64,000 nt of DNA, taken from assembly GCA_964545075.1 (NCBI GenBank), contig CAZJFS010000005.1, positions 1 through 64,000 of the forward strand, given 5' to 3'. The stretch comes from DAOPXV01 sp035352535. GTDB taxonomy: Bacteria > Muiribacteriota > UBA9980. The notes under the pieces were generated by a model, which was not told the origin of the DNA, made no database searches, and saw only the letters and a list, made by a program, of their open reading frames with translations. This document shows, piece by piece, positions 53,163 to 61,127 of this stretch (positions within the stretch are counted from its first letter, which is position 1; every line of letters starts with the position of its first letter). Made by a program: the position numbers and the translations under genes.

Positions 53163-54254
53163 TTATTTATAAAACTCGTAGAAATATCGCACGGCCGATT
53201 CCGGTTCGCTGAAGCTCTGATACCGGTATTTTATCTTTTCCACGATATTTTTCAGGCAGTCGTATTTATAAGTTATTTTATATATTATTCCGTCTCTTGA
53301 ATTATATTTAATTTCCTCTATTAAATTTTCTGAATCGTCATACCGGTATCTTATTCTATATTCTATTGACTCATCTTCATTTAGGTTCGTCTCTTCGGTT
53401 AATTTATTGCTTTTATTATATGCGTACATAAAACGCCGGGAAAGCTTGGAGCCGATGTATTCGGCGGTTTCCGTCAGATTTCTTAAGGCGTCGTATTTGT
53501 AAGTCGTCTTAATATCCATATTGGATTGAAGGTTGTGGCGCATTTCCAGCGTTTTATTTTTATTCGCGTCGTATTTATAATTTTCGATTGATATCGTTTC
53601 ATCATCGGGGCCATAGGATATCGTTTCGATCAATTGGCCCGCTTCATTGTATTTGAGAGCTTGTTTATATGAAAGAACGTTTTTTTCATAGTATGATTCA
53701 AAGGTCTTGTTTCCGCGCGCGTCATATTTATAAACATATCTGAAGTCTACCGTGCCGTCGAAGATGCTGCAGATGAAGTCCGTTTCGAATCCGCGCGCGT
53801 CGTATTTATGAATGATTTTTTTGTCGAGGGAGTTGCCGTAAAACCACGACTCTTCCGTTAGTTTAGAGTTGGCGTCGTATTTATAAGACGCCGAGCTTTC
53901 GATGCTTTTGTCCGCCTTGAAATCTATCTGCCTTTTTTTCAGGGATTTTTCGTCGAATATATTCAGGCTTCTGAAGGAAATATTTCCGGCTTCGTCATAA
54001 GAAATATTTTCGGACAAGTTTCCGGCGCGGTCATATTTAAGTGTCGTTTTTTTTATGCCGGCGTTTTCTTTAAGGCCCTTGTTGTAAGAATATTCAAATT
54101 CGGTTATTGACTTTACGCGTTCCCTTATTATTTTTTCACGGTATTTATCGGGCGGTAAATTATTATCGTAATTCCCAGCCATTAAGGGCGGGCGTGATAG
54201 GGTGAAAAATAAAATCATTAAAATTATCGTGAAAATCGATTTATAATTATTCAA
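53163..54254 (-). CDS. Secreted YD-repeat (RHS-like) protein
   Basis: A 363-residue protein started at TTG 54254, which has GAGG 8 bases upstream and puts a signal sequence at its head (NNYKSIFTIILMILFFTL). The rest is about ten repeats of roughly 27-30 residues, each ending in a YKYDA-x-x-N type motif: YKYDANSKLTEESW, HKYDARGFETDF, YKYDARGNKTFESYY, YKYDANKNKTLEMRH and YKYDALRNLTETAEY. These are YD repeats as in RHS and teneurin shells. There is no toxin tip, no PAAR-like part and no core domain, and it is far shorter than classic Rhs proteins, so a plain beta-solenoid surface protein is more likely. Confidence 0.75.
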   Translation of the reverse strand: MNNYKSIFTIILMILFFTLSRPPLMAGNYDNNLPPDKYREKIIRERVKSITEFEYSYNKGLKENAGIKKTTLKYDRAGNLSENISYDEAGNISFRSLNIFDEKSLKKRQIDFKADKSIESSASYKYDANSKLTEESWFYGNSLDKKIIHKYDARGFETDFICSIFDGTVDFRYVYKYDARGNKTFESYYEKNVLSYKQALKYNEAGQLIETISYGPDDETISIENYKYDANKNKTLEMRHNLQSNMDIKTTYKYDALRNLTETAEYIGSKLSRRFMYAYNKSNKLTEETNLNEDESIEYRIRYRYDDSENLIEEIKYNSRDGIIYKITYKYDCLKNIVEKIKYRYQSFSEPESAVRYFYEFYK

Positions 54255-54406
54255 AAAATCAACCTCGTTTAAAATTAAAAAATATTGTTTATTCAATATT
54301 GTAGCAGGTTTTTGATTTTTTTTCCACAAAAAAAACGCGTGGAAATAAAAATCATTAAATCATAATATAATTTCGCCGAAAAATTATGGATAATGTATCA
54401 AAGATA

Positions 54407-54415
54407 TGTTATAAT
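54407..54415 (+). promoter_or_regulatory. Extended -10 promoter element of ygeW
   Basis: TG-T-TATAAT (54407-54415), an extended -10 element; the -35 region is weak. The start codon follows at 54450 after AAAGGGGTG. Confidence 0.6.
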
Positions 54416-54449
54416 TAATAAAAAATAAATTAAAGGGGTGTTCTATATA

Positions 54450-55628
54450 ATGGGTTTAATGAAGTTAATATCTCAACTCGACGCTTTAGATCATAAAATG
54501 CACGGCACGGATTTTTTGCATACATGGAAAAAATCCGATGACCAGATAAGCGCGACGCTTCTTACGGCGCAGATATTAAAAAAATTATATGAAGAAGGCA
54601 AAAGTTGTAAAGTATTTAAATCAGGCCTCGCCATTTCCAACTTCCGCGATAATTCAACGAGGACCAGATTCTCTTTTGCTTCCGCTTCCAACCTTTTAGG
54701 GCTCACGGTACAGGATCTCAATGAAAGCACTTCCCAGATCGCCCATGGCGAAACGGTCCGCGAAACGGCCAACATGATTTCGTTTCTTACCGAAGTTATC
54801 GGTATCCGCGATGATATGTATCTCGGCGAAGGGCATAAATATATGTGCGAAGTCGGAGAGGCTCTCGATGACGGTTACAAGAACGGCGTTTTGCACCAGC
54901 GGCCTTCGATAGTCAATCTGCAGTGCGATATCGATCATCCGACCCAGTCGATGGCCGATCTTTCACATCTCATAAATTACTATGGCGGAGTAGAGAAGCT
55001 CCAGGGTAAAAAAATAGCCATGACGTGGGCTTATTCGCCCAGCTACGGGAAGCCTCTTTCCGTGCCGCAGGCCATCATAGGCCTTATGTCGCGTTTCGGT
55101 ATGGATGTCGTTCTCGCTCATCCCGAAGGCTACAACCTCATTCCCGAAACGCTCAAGATTTCCGAAAAGAATGCGAAAAAGTCCGGCGGCAGCTTTAAAG
55201 TCGTTAAATCGATGGAAGAAGCATTCAAAGGCGCCGATATAGTTTATCCGAAATCATGGGCTCCTTATAGCGTAATGCAGACCCGTACGCCCCTGCTTCT
55301 GAAAAAAGATCTGGAAGGCTTGAAGAATCTTGAAAAACAGTGCCTTGCGAATAATGCCAAGCACAAAGACTGGGAATGCACTGAAAAAATGATGAAACTT
55401 ACAAAGGGTGGAAAAGCCCTTTATATGCATTGCCTGCCCGCCGATATTTCAGACGTGTCATGCAAGGAAGGCGAAGTTTCAGCTAAAGTGTTCGATAAAT
55501 ACAGAATTGAAACTTATAAGGAAGCCGGTTATAAGCCTTTCGTTATCGCCGCCATGATGCTTCTTTCGAAATTCAAGGATCCGGCCAGGACCCTTGCGTC
55601 GCTCAATAAAAGAAGATTCGCCGAATAG
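54450..55628 (+). CDS. ygeW: YgeW-type knotted carbamoyltransferase
   Basis: A 392-residue transcarbamylase. ATG 54450 is used, with AAAGGGGTG ahead; a GTG four codons earlier is open. The carbamoyl-phosphate site is SNFRDNSTRTRFSFASA, the second substrate loop includes HPTQSMADL, and the MHCLPAD motif closes the site. It matches YgeW, the catabolic branch of ornithine/aspartate transcarbamylases with a knotted C-terminal domain; its acceptor is not firmly known. Run in reverse, it would phosphorolyse a ureido compound to carbamoyl phosphate, which the carbamate kinase at 57415 could turn into ATP. The three genes ygeW, ygeY and arcC are consecutive here. Confidence 0.93.
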   Translation: MGLMKLISQLDALDHKMHGTDFLHTWKKSDDQISATLLTAQILKKLYEEGKSCKVFKSGLAISNFRDNSTRTRFSFASASNLLGLTVQDLNESTSQIAHGETVRETANMISFLTEVIGIRDDMYLGEGHKYMCEVGEALDDGYKNGVLHQRPSIVNLQCDIDHPTQSMADLSHLINYYGGVEKLQGKKIAMTWAYSPSYGKPLSVPQAIIGLMSRFGMDVVLAHPEGYNLIPETLKISEKNAKKSGGSFKVVKSMEEAFKGADIVYPKSWAPYSVMQTRTPLLLKKDLEGLKNLEKQCLANNAKHKDWECTEKMMKLTKGGKALYMHCLPADISDVSCKEGEVSAKVFDKYRIETYKEAGYKPFVIAAMMLLSKFKDPARTLASLNKRRFAE

Positions 55629-55655
55629 TTCGATTCCAAAAAATTGAAGAATGGG

Positions 55656-55677
55656 GCGCGGCGGAAGTCCGCCCCCG
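55656..55677 (+). repeat. Intercistronic GC-rich hairpin between ygeW and ygeY
   Basis: GGCGG-AAGT-CCGCC (55660-55673) plus flanking G and C runs. No T run follows, so it may set relative expression by protecting mRNA rather than ending transcription. Confidence 0.5.
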
Positions 55678-55705
55678 GTAAATTTAAACAGAGGGATGAT
55701 TGCTG

Positions 55706-57367
55706 ATGAGTAAAGAGTTGATTTTGAAGGAAGCTAAAAATTATGAGAACGATATGATCCGGTTCATGCGCGATCTTATAGCTATTCCCGGTGAATCCTG
55801 CAAGGAAGAAAACGTTATTAGACGCATAAAAACCGAAATGGAAAAAGTCGGGTTTGACGAAATCATGATCGATAAAATGGGGAATATTATCGGCAGGATC
55901 GGCGACGGCCAAACTAAAATAATGATGGACGCTCATATCGATACGGTCGGTATCGGCGACCGTACCGCCTGGAAGATCGATCCATACAATGGCGAATTCA
56001 AGGACGGGATAATATACGGGCGCGGAGCCTCCGATCAGCGCGCGGCCATGGTCGCCATGGTTTACGCCGGCGCTATAATAAAAAATCTTAAGCTTAAGGA
56101 CGATTATACGCTTTATGTTACCGGAACCTGCCAGGAAGAGGACTGTGACGGCCTTCCTCTTTTGCATATGATCCGCGACGAAAAGAAGATCGTTCCCGAT
56201 TACGTCGTTATAACGGAACCGACCAATCTCAACGTTTATCGCGGCCATCGCGGCAGAATGGAGATCAAGGTCGTTACGAAAGGATTGTCATGTCACGGTT
56301 CGGCTCCCGAACGCGGCGTCAACGCGGTTTATAAAATGATGCCCATAGTTGAAGGGATAGAAAAATTGAACGACAGTCTCGCTCCAAATAAATTCCTTGG
56401 AAAAGGAACTATAACCGTTTCAAAGATAGAATGCAAGACTCCATCGTTATGCGCCGTACCCGACGAATGCACTATTTATATCGATCGCCGCCTTACCGCC
56501 GGCGAAGATATGAAACTCGCCGTATCACAGATACAGAAGATCGTCTCGGCTACGGCTCACTCAAAGGACGCGCGCGTCGAGGTTCTTCAATATGAAGAAA
56601 AATCATGGACCGGCCTCACCGTCGGCCAGGAAAAATATTATCCGACATGGGTATTGCCGGAAGATCACGTTCTTACTCAGGCTATGGCGAAATCGGCTGA
56701 AATAGCTACCGGCCATAAAACCAAAATCGACAAATGGACATTTTCGACAAACGGCGTCGCTTCCATGGGACGGCTTGGAATTCCTACGATAGGTTTCGGC
56801 CCTGCTCATGAAGTTTACGCTCATTCCATAAACGACCAGGTACCCGTTGAGCATATCGTAAAGGCCGCCGCCGTTTATGCCATGTTTCCCGAGATTTTCA
56901 CGAAGATGCTCGCCGAAGAGATAAAAGCCGGAAAAGACCCTAAAAAGGTCGTAATGGAAGTCGAAGCTGAAGCGCCCGCGGAAAAAACCGTCAAGGCTAA
57001 ACGCGGCCCCGGCAGACCGCCAGCCAAAGCCGTCGCCAAGAAAAAAGCAGGCAGACCGGCCAAGAAAGCGGGAAGGCCCGCAAAAAAAGCCGCCGCGAAA
57101 GTTGAAAAAGCCCCGAAAAAACGCGGCAGAAAACCGGCCGCTGAAAAAGCCGTTAAAGTTTCGAAAAAAATCGAAAAACAGCCGAAAACGTCAAGGACGC
57201 TTGACGACGTACTCAAGCTTCTAAATATCGGCGTAACTTCTGAAAAAACGGCGAAAAAAGCCGGCAGGAAACCCGGCCCGAAACCCGCGAAGAAAGCGGG
57301 AAGACCGGCGAAAAAGACCGTCGCCAAAATAGCCGGCAGAAGACCCGGCAGGCCGGCGAAAAAATAA
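55706..57367 (+). CDS. ygeY: YgeY-type M20 metallohydrolase with C-terminal AT-hook-like lysine-rich tail
   Basis: A 553-residue protein. Residues 1-410 are a complete M20-family hydrolase of YgeY type: metal ligands in MMDAHIDTVG (H77, D79), the bridging Asp in YGRGASDQR (D110), and CQEEDCDG (catalytic E144 E145), with a normal dimerisation lid. GAGGG at 55691-55695 precedes the ATG. From about 430 to 553 (nt 56993-57364) a 124-residue tail with 34 Lys follows, built of RGPGRPP, KKAGRPAKK, RGRKP, AGRKPG and PGRPAKK units, as in AT-hook and histone-H1-like proteins. No frameshift or stop separates the parts. Base composition stays similar. The catalytic call is firm; the tail's role in DNA binding is inference. 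Confidence 0.93.
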   Translation: MSKELILKEAKNYENDMIRFMRDLIAIPGESCKEENVIRRIKTEMEKVGFDEIMIDKMGNIIGRIGDGQTKIMMDAHIDTVGIGDRTAWKIDPYNGEFKDGIIYGRGASDQRAAMVAMVYAGAIIKNLKLKDDYTLYVTGTCQEEDCDGLPLLHMIRDEKKIVPDYVVITEPTNLNVYRGHRGRMEIKVVTKGLSCHGSAPERGVNAVYKMMPIVEGIEKLNDSLAPNKFLGKGTITVSKIECKTPSLCAVPDECTIYIDRRLTAGEDMKLAVSQIQKIVSATAHSKDARVEVLQYEEKSWTGLTVGQEKYYPTWVLPEDHVLTQAMAKSAEIATGHKTKIDKWTFSTNGVASMGRLGIPTIGFGPAHEVYAHSINDQVPVEHIVKAAAVYAMFPEIFTKMLAEEIKAGKDPKKVVMEVEAEAPAEKTVKAKRGPGRPPAKAVAKKKAGRPAKKAGRPAKKAAAKVEKAPKKRGRKPAAEKAVKVSKKIEKQPKTSRTLDDVLKLLNIGVTSEKTAKKAGRKPGPKPAKKAGRPAKKTVAKIAGRRPGRPAKK

Positions 57368-57414
57368 ATCAGTAAATTCTAATATAACAATATATTTGGA
57401 AGGCAGGTCAGCAA

Positions 57415-58353
57415 ATGAAAAAAGCGGTTATCGCCGTTGGCGGCAACTCACTTATAAAAGACAAAAACCATCAGACTGTTCAAGATCAATATCTGGCCGT
57501 TTGCGAAACCGTTCATCATGTAACCACGATGATCGGCAAAGGTTATAACGTTATTATGACCCACGGAAACGGCCCTCAGGTCGGCTTCATATTAAGGCGG
57601 TCGGAGATCTCCGCGACCGAACTTCATGAAGTTCCTCTTGATTCATGCGGCGCCGACACGCAGGGCGCTATCGGCTATCAGATCCAACAGGCTTTTTATA
57701 ACGAATTTAAAAAGCAGAACATAAAAAAAGACTGCGCGACCGTGGTTACCCAGGTGCTCGTCGATAAAAACGACCCGGCGTTTAAAAATCCTACGAAGCC
57801 TATCGGTTCGTTCATGCCTAAAGACGAGGCTGACAAGCGCGTTAAAAGCGATGGCTGGAACGTCAAGGAAGACGCCGGCCGTGGTTATCGCCGCGTCGTG
57901 GCTTCACCTATGCCTAAACGCATCGTTGAAATAGAAGCTATCAAAAAACTCGTAGATTCAGACTTTCTTGTCGTCGCCGTTGGCGGCGGCGGAATTCCGG
58001 TCCTGGAAGACGATAAAGGAAATCTTAAAGGCACGGCTGCCGTTATTGATAAGGATTTCGCGTCGGCGCTTCTGGCCGCCGAAGTAAAAGCGGATGTCTT
58101 TATTATAACTACGGGCGTTGAAAAAGTCTGCATAAATTACAATAAGCCCGATCAGAGGACTATCGATAAAATGACGATGGCCGAAGCCGAAAAATACATG
58201 GCGGAAGGCCAGTTTCCCGCCGGCTCCATGGGTCCGAAGATCCAGGCGGCTATAATGTTTCTTAAGAACGGCGGCGAAAAGGTTATAATCACCTCACCCG
58301 AGTTTATCGGAAAAGCCGTTAACGGCGAGACCGGAACGCACATAACGAAATAA
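57415..58353 (+). CDS. arcC: Carbamate kinase
   Basis: A 312-residue carbamate kinase (ArcC/YqeA group), which makes ATP and carbamate from carbamoyl phosphate. AVGGNSLI, THGNGPQVGFI, SCGADTQGAIGYQIQQA, PIGSFM, GRGYRRVVASP, VAVGGGGIPVL, VIDKDFASALLAAEV and GSMGPKIQAA are all there. It is third in the ygeW-ygeY-arcC row, the arrangement of E. coli ygeW...yqeA, though ygeX and hyuA, which lie between in E. coli, are missing. A strong terminator follows. Confidence 0.96.
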   Translation: MKKAVIAVGGNSLIKDKNHQTVQDQYLAVCETVHHVTTMIGKGYNVIMTHGNGPQVGFILRRSEISATELHEVPLDSCGADTQGAIGYQIQQAFYNEFKKQNIKKDCATVVTQVLVDKNDPAFKNPTKPIGSFMPKDEADKRVKSDGWNVKEDAGRGYRRVVASPMPKRIVEIEAIKKLVDSDFLVVAVGGGGIPVLEDDKGNLKGTAAVIDKDFASALLAAEVKADVFIITTGVEKVCINYNKPDQRTIDKMTMAEAEKYMAEGQFPAGSMGPKIQAAIMFLKNGGEKVIITSPEFIGKAVNGETGTHITK

Positions 58354-58392
58354 CGCGTTCCGCTTCAAAGTTAAGCGCAAACCATAAATAAT

Positions 58393-58436
58393 AAAGGGGC
58401 CGTCAAAAAAGATGATTTTTGAAACGGCCCTTTTTT
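58393..58436 (+). terminator. Intrinsic terminator after carbamate kinase
   Basis: AAAGGGGCCGT with ACGGCCCTTT (one unpaired G), a long AT-rich loop, then a T run. It closes the ygeW-ygeY-arcC unit. Confidence 0.85.
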
Positions 58437-58560
58437 AAATTACTATTAATAATAAACGGATATTATTTGTTTGTTAAAATATCCAGATACTATTTTCGGG
58501 TGTGAAAATTTTTTATGATGTAATTGCTTTAGATATAATAACAAAAAGGCCGTGTTTATT

Positions 58561-60477
58561 ATGAATATTGAAAACAAGATAAACTTTACCCGTGAAAGAA
58601 TATATTCTGCGCGGCTTATATTCAAGCCGTTATTGATCGTTTTTGCGCTGATTATTATTTTATTGTTCAGCGTTGCTCCGGTTTCGGCGCTCGATCTTTC
58701 TAAAAAATATGCTCAGAAGGCCGGCGCGGATTTTTTCGCTTCGCTTCAGATGCGGCCGTCGGAGCCGCGCGCGATATTTATCGATGCCGAAGAAGAAAAA
58801 GATCCCGTGATTTTATACGCCATGTTCTCCGAAACAGGCAGAAAACTATATTTTTTCGGAAAACTTTTGCCGGATGTCGAAAAAAACATTTCCTCGGACT
58901 TTGTAAAGCGTTCGCTCCTCGACAGGTTCAGGACCAAAAGGCGCGACGGGTCTCTTTTTTATGAGCGCGGGAATTGTCTTTCGGCTTTCCTTGAATTGAG
59001 CTCGCGTTTGAAATTCGCGGCGGTTTATGTTCCATATTCGGACGGCGTTAAAATATCCGCGTCAGCTGAAAGAAAAGAGCCTGCGGCCTTCATATCGGAC
59101 CGCGGATATATCGAAATATCATGCTCTTATGACGCTTTTGTCGAAGGCGGAAAGTCGGGTGAAAGATTTCCGGAGCTTTTGAATTTAATTTTTAAATCAG
59201 CAAAGCTGAAATTAAGCCTGACCGTTGAATATAACAGATATTATTTCGACCGTCCGGACATGTTCGGTTTCGTTAATCCGATCTTATCGATGCGGGAGGA
59301 TAAAATCGGCGCTCCTCTTTTTCTTTCGCACAAGATGACGCAGAACAGAAGAATAAGCGATAATTCTGAAAAGGCTCTGCGCGACGCGCGTGACGCGGTT
59401 CGTTATATTTCAGCCGATTACCCTTTGATTTCGCAGGATATGCGCGTTAAGATCGGGGCGGTCGAAGCCGGAGTGAATCTCGATCTGAATGAGCCCGGCC
59501 AGACCGATATAGGCTCGGGTCAGAACACATTCGTCTATCTGTCGTACGGACCCGGGATCAATTATTACGACGCGCCATACGGTTCGCTCGGCCATGCTGA
59601 AATGTCTCCGCGATTCATCTTTTCCGGAGATTTGTTAAACTTAAGGGACGCGCAGTTCTATCCCAAGAATAGTTGGGAAACGCGCGGAACCGGTATCGCC
59701 CGATATGACGAAATAAATGCTTTTCAGTCGGACATTCTGACGTCCGGCGAATTTCCGGAAACCTTTGTCCGTTTCGTAGCGCCGGTTTACATGGCGCTTA
59801 ACGCGCGTGATATATATCTTGAAAAAATGACGTCCGCGCTGCTTCGATATGGTCTGGCGAATGATACCCGGGAACTTTTGATGGATTTTGATTTCGCCGG
59901 CGTGGCGCACCGCGGAAATCCGGTCAATAACGAAGTAAGAGTTTCCGGCGCGGTATATCCGGCTTATTCGTCTCGCGCGATGATAGTTCCGGCCGGAAGA
60001 AAAAAAATATATCTGGAACTTTTTGAGGAAGAACTAAGAAAAGCCAAGGTGAGCCGCTTTCCTGGCGGCACGTATTATCGCGATTATTTCATCGAGGCGG
60101 CTTGCGCCGGCGAAGCCGGAATGAGAGCGGCTTATATCGAATATCTGCTTTTTTCGACGGATCCATGTCTTTTCGGCGCCGTAAAAGCGGCCAGGGAAGA
60201 AGGACGCTATGGCGCATATCTTTTAACCGCGCGAGCCGCCGCCGGGATCATTGAAAAAGAAGGCCTGGCTTTTTTTGAAAGCGGCCGCGTAAAAGCCCGC
60301 AGATCGGAACTTTCCAAATGCGCCGAAGCGTATTATGATTATCTGGAGGCGTTGAGGGAGGGGCGTTCCAAATCGCGAATAACTCAGCTTTTCGATCGTT
60401 TCGTTCAAACATATAACGTTTCGAATAGCGGGAACTCTAAAATAGAGTTAAAAGCTCGTCCCGATGATAAGCGATAG
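58561..60477 (+). CDS. Secreted protein of unknown function
   Basis: A 638-residue protein; ATG 58561 (AAAAGG 11 bases ahead; a GTG three codons earlier is possible). A TATAAT lies at 58534-58539. The N terminus has a signal anchor at about 23-41 (LLIVFALIIILLFS). No family recognised. Two halves can be seen: an alpha/beta start (about 50-260) and a second part with PYGSLGHAEMSPRFIFSGDLLNLRDAQFYP and several aromatic loops, then a helical end. No Ca loops, no repeats, no sortase or lipobox signals. Codon use is like its neighbours. Monocistronic. Confidence 0.55.
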   Translation: MNIENKINFTRERIYSARLIFKPLLIVFALIIILLFSVAPVSALDLSKKYAQKAGADFFASLQMRPSEPRAIFIDAEEEKDPVILYAMFSETGRKLYFFGKLLPDVEKNISSDFVKRSLLDRFRTKRRDGSLFYERGNCLSAFLELSSRLKFAAVYVPYSDGVKISASAERKEPAAFISDRGYIEISCSYDAFVEGGKSGERFPELLNLIFKSAKLKLSLTVEYNRYYFDRPDMFGFVNPILSMREDKIGAPLFLSHKMTQNRRISDNSEKALRDARDAVRYISADYPLISQDMRVKIGAVEAGVNLDLNEPGQTDIGSGQNTFVYLSYGPGINYYDAPYGSLGHAEMSPRFIFSGDLLNLRDAQFYPKNSWETRGTGIARYDEINAFQSDILTSGEFPETFVRFVAPVYMALNARDIYLEKMTSALLRYGLANDTRELLMDFDFAGVAHRGNPVNNEVRVSGAVYPAYSSRAMIVPAGRKKIYLELFEEELRKAKVSRFPGGTYYRDYFIEAACAGEAGMRAAYIEYLLFSTDPCLFGAVKAAREEGRYGAYLLTARAAAGIIEKEGLAFFESGRVKARRSELSKCAEAYYDYLEALREGRSKSRITQLFDRFVQTYNVSNSGNSKIELKARPDDKR

Positions 60478-60523
60478 CAAAACTCAAACAATCGTGAAAA
60501 TTGAACGAGCGCGAACGCCAGCT

Positions 60524-61036
60524 CTATTTATTGCTGACCTCGACAAAAAGCTCGGTGCCTTTTGCGATTTCAACGTCCTTTCCTTTTACGAAGAGTCCGC
60601 CTACGATTCCGATGGGACCCAGCAGTAAAAATCCGCCGGCTGAAGCGCCGATGGCGTATCCTTCCTGCTTATTTATCTTCGCCGATTCTTCGCCGAGCTT
60701 GATGGGAACCCGATTGCCTTTTTTATCGTTGACGAAAAGAAAGTTCAGTTTTATTCTCGCGTTTTTTCCGAATTTGCCGGGTCCGCGGACCTCGGTGATC
60801 TGGGCCTGCGCCAGGGCGCCTTTTTCAATAACCGTTTTCGCTCCGATCTTTACGGACTTTGCCACGGTGAATTTAACCATTTCGCCTTTTTTACTGGTCT
60901 TGGACGACAGCGGCATTTCAAGAATCAGCTTGACCAGAGTTCCAGCGGGCACGTTAAGCTCGGCCGCTTCCAGAAAACCGAAAGAGGAAAATAAAAGACT
61001 TAAGACCATTAAGCTTATAAAAAATCTGTTTTTCAT
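60524..61036 (-). CDS. Exported protein with glycine-zipper-like segment
   Basis: A 170-residue protein; ATG 61036 is used, as GGAGG is 5 bases ahead. Signal peptide 1-24. The body reads LNVPAGTLVKLILEMPLSSKTSKKGEMVKFTVAKSV with VIEKGALAQAQITEV, a pattern of a widespread uncharacterised envelope domain, and a hydrophobic glycine-rich segment ASAGGFLLLGPIGIVGGLFVKG at about 125-146 that could insert in a membrane. The end EIAKGTELFVEVSNK repeats the start motif. Function unknown. Confidence 0.65.
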   Translation of the reverse strand: MKNRFFISLMVLSLLFSSFGFLEAAELNVPAGTLVKLILEMPLSSKTSKKGEMVKFTVAKSVKIGAKTVIEKGALAQAQITEVRGPGKFGKNARIKLNFLFVNDKKGNRVPIKLGEESAKINKQEGYAIGASAGGFLLLGPIGIVGGLFVKGKDVEIAKGTELFVEVSNK

Positions 61037-61127
61037 AAAATGCCTCCATGAATAAAAATTACCTGATAATAACATATAGATGAAGTATTGTCAATTCATA
61101 ATAAGCGCGCGCGTAAGCCGCTATCTT

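Noticed and set aside
53163..54254. Rhs/WapA-type polymorphic toxin
   Set aside because: Only YD-like repeats are present; no core DPxG cleavage region, no toxin tip, no immunity gene next to it.
54450..55628. Ornithine carbamoyltransferase of an arginine deiminase pathway
   Set aside because: The protein is longer, has the YgeW-type loops, and is beside ygeY; no arcA (arginine deiminase) is near.
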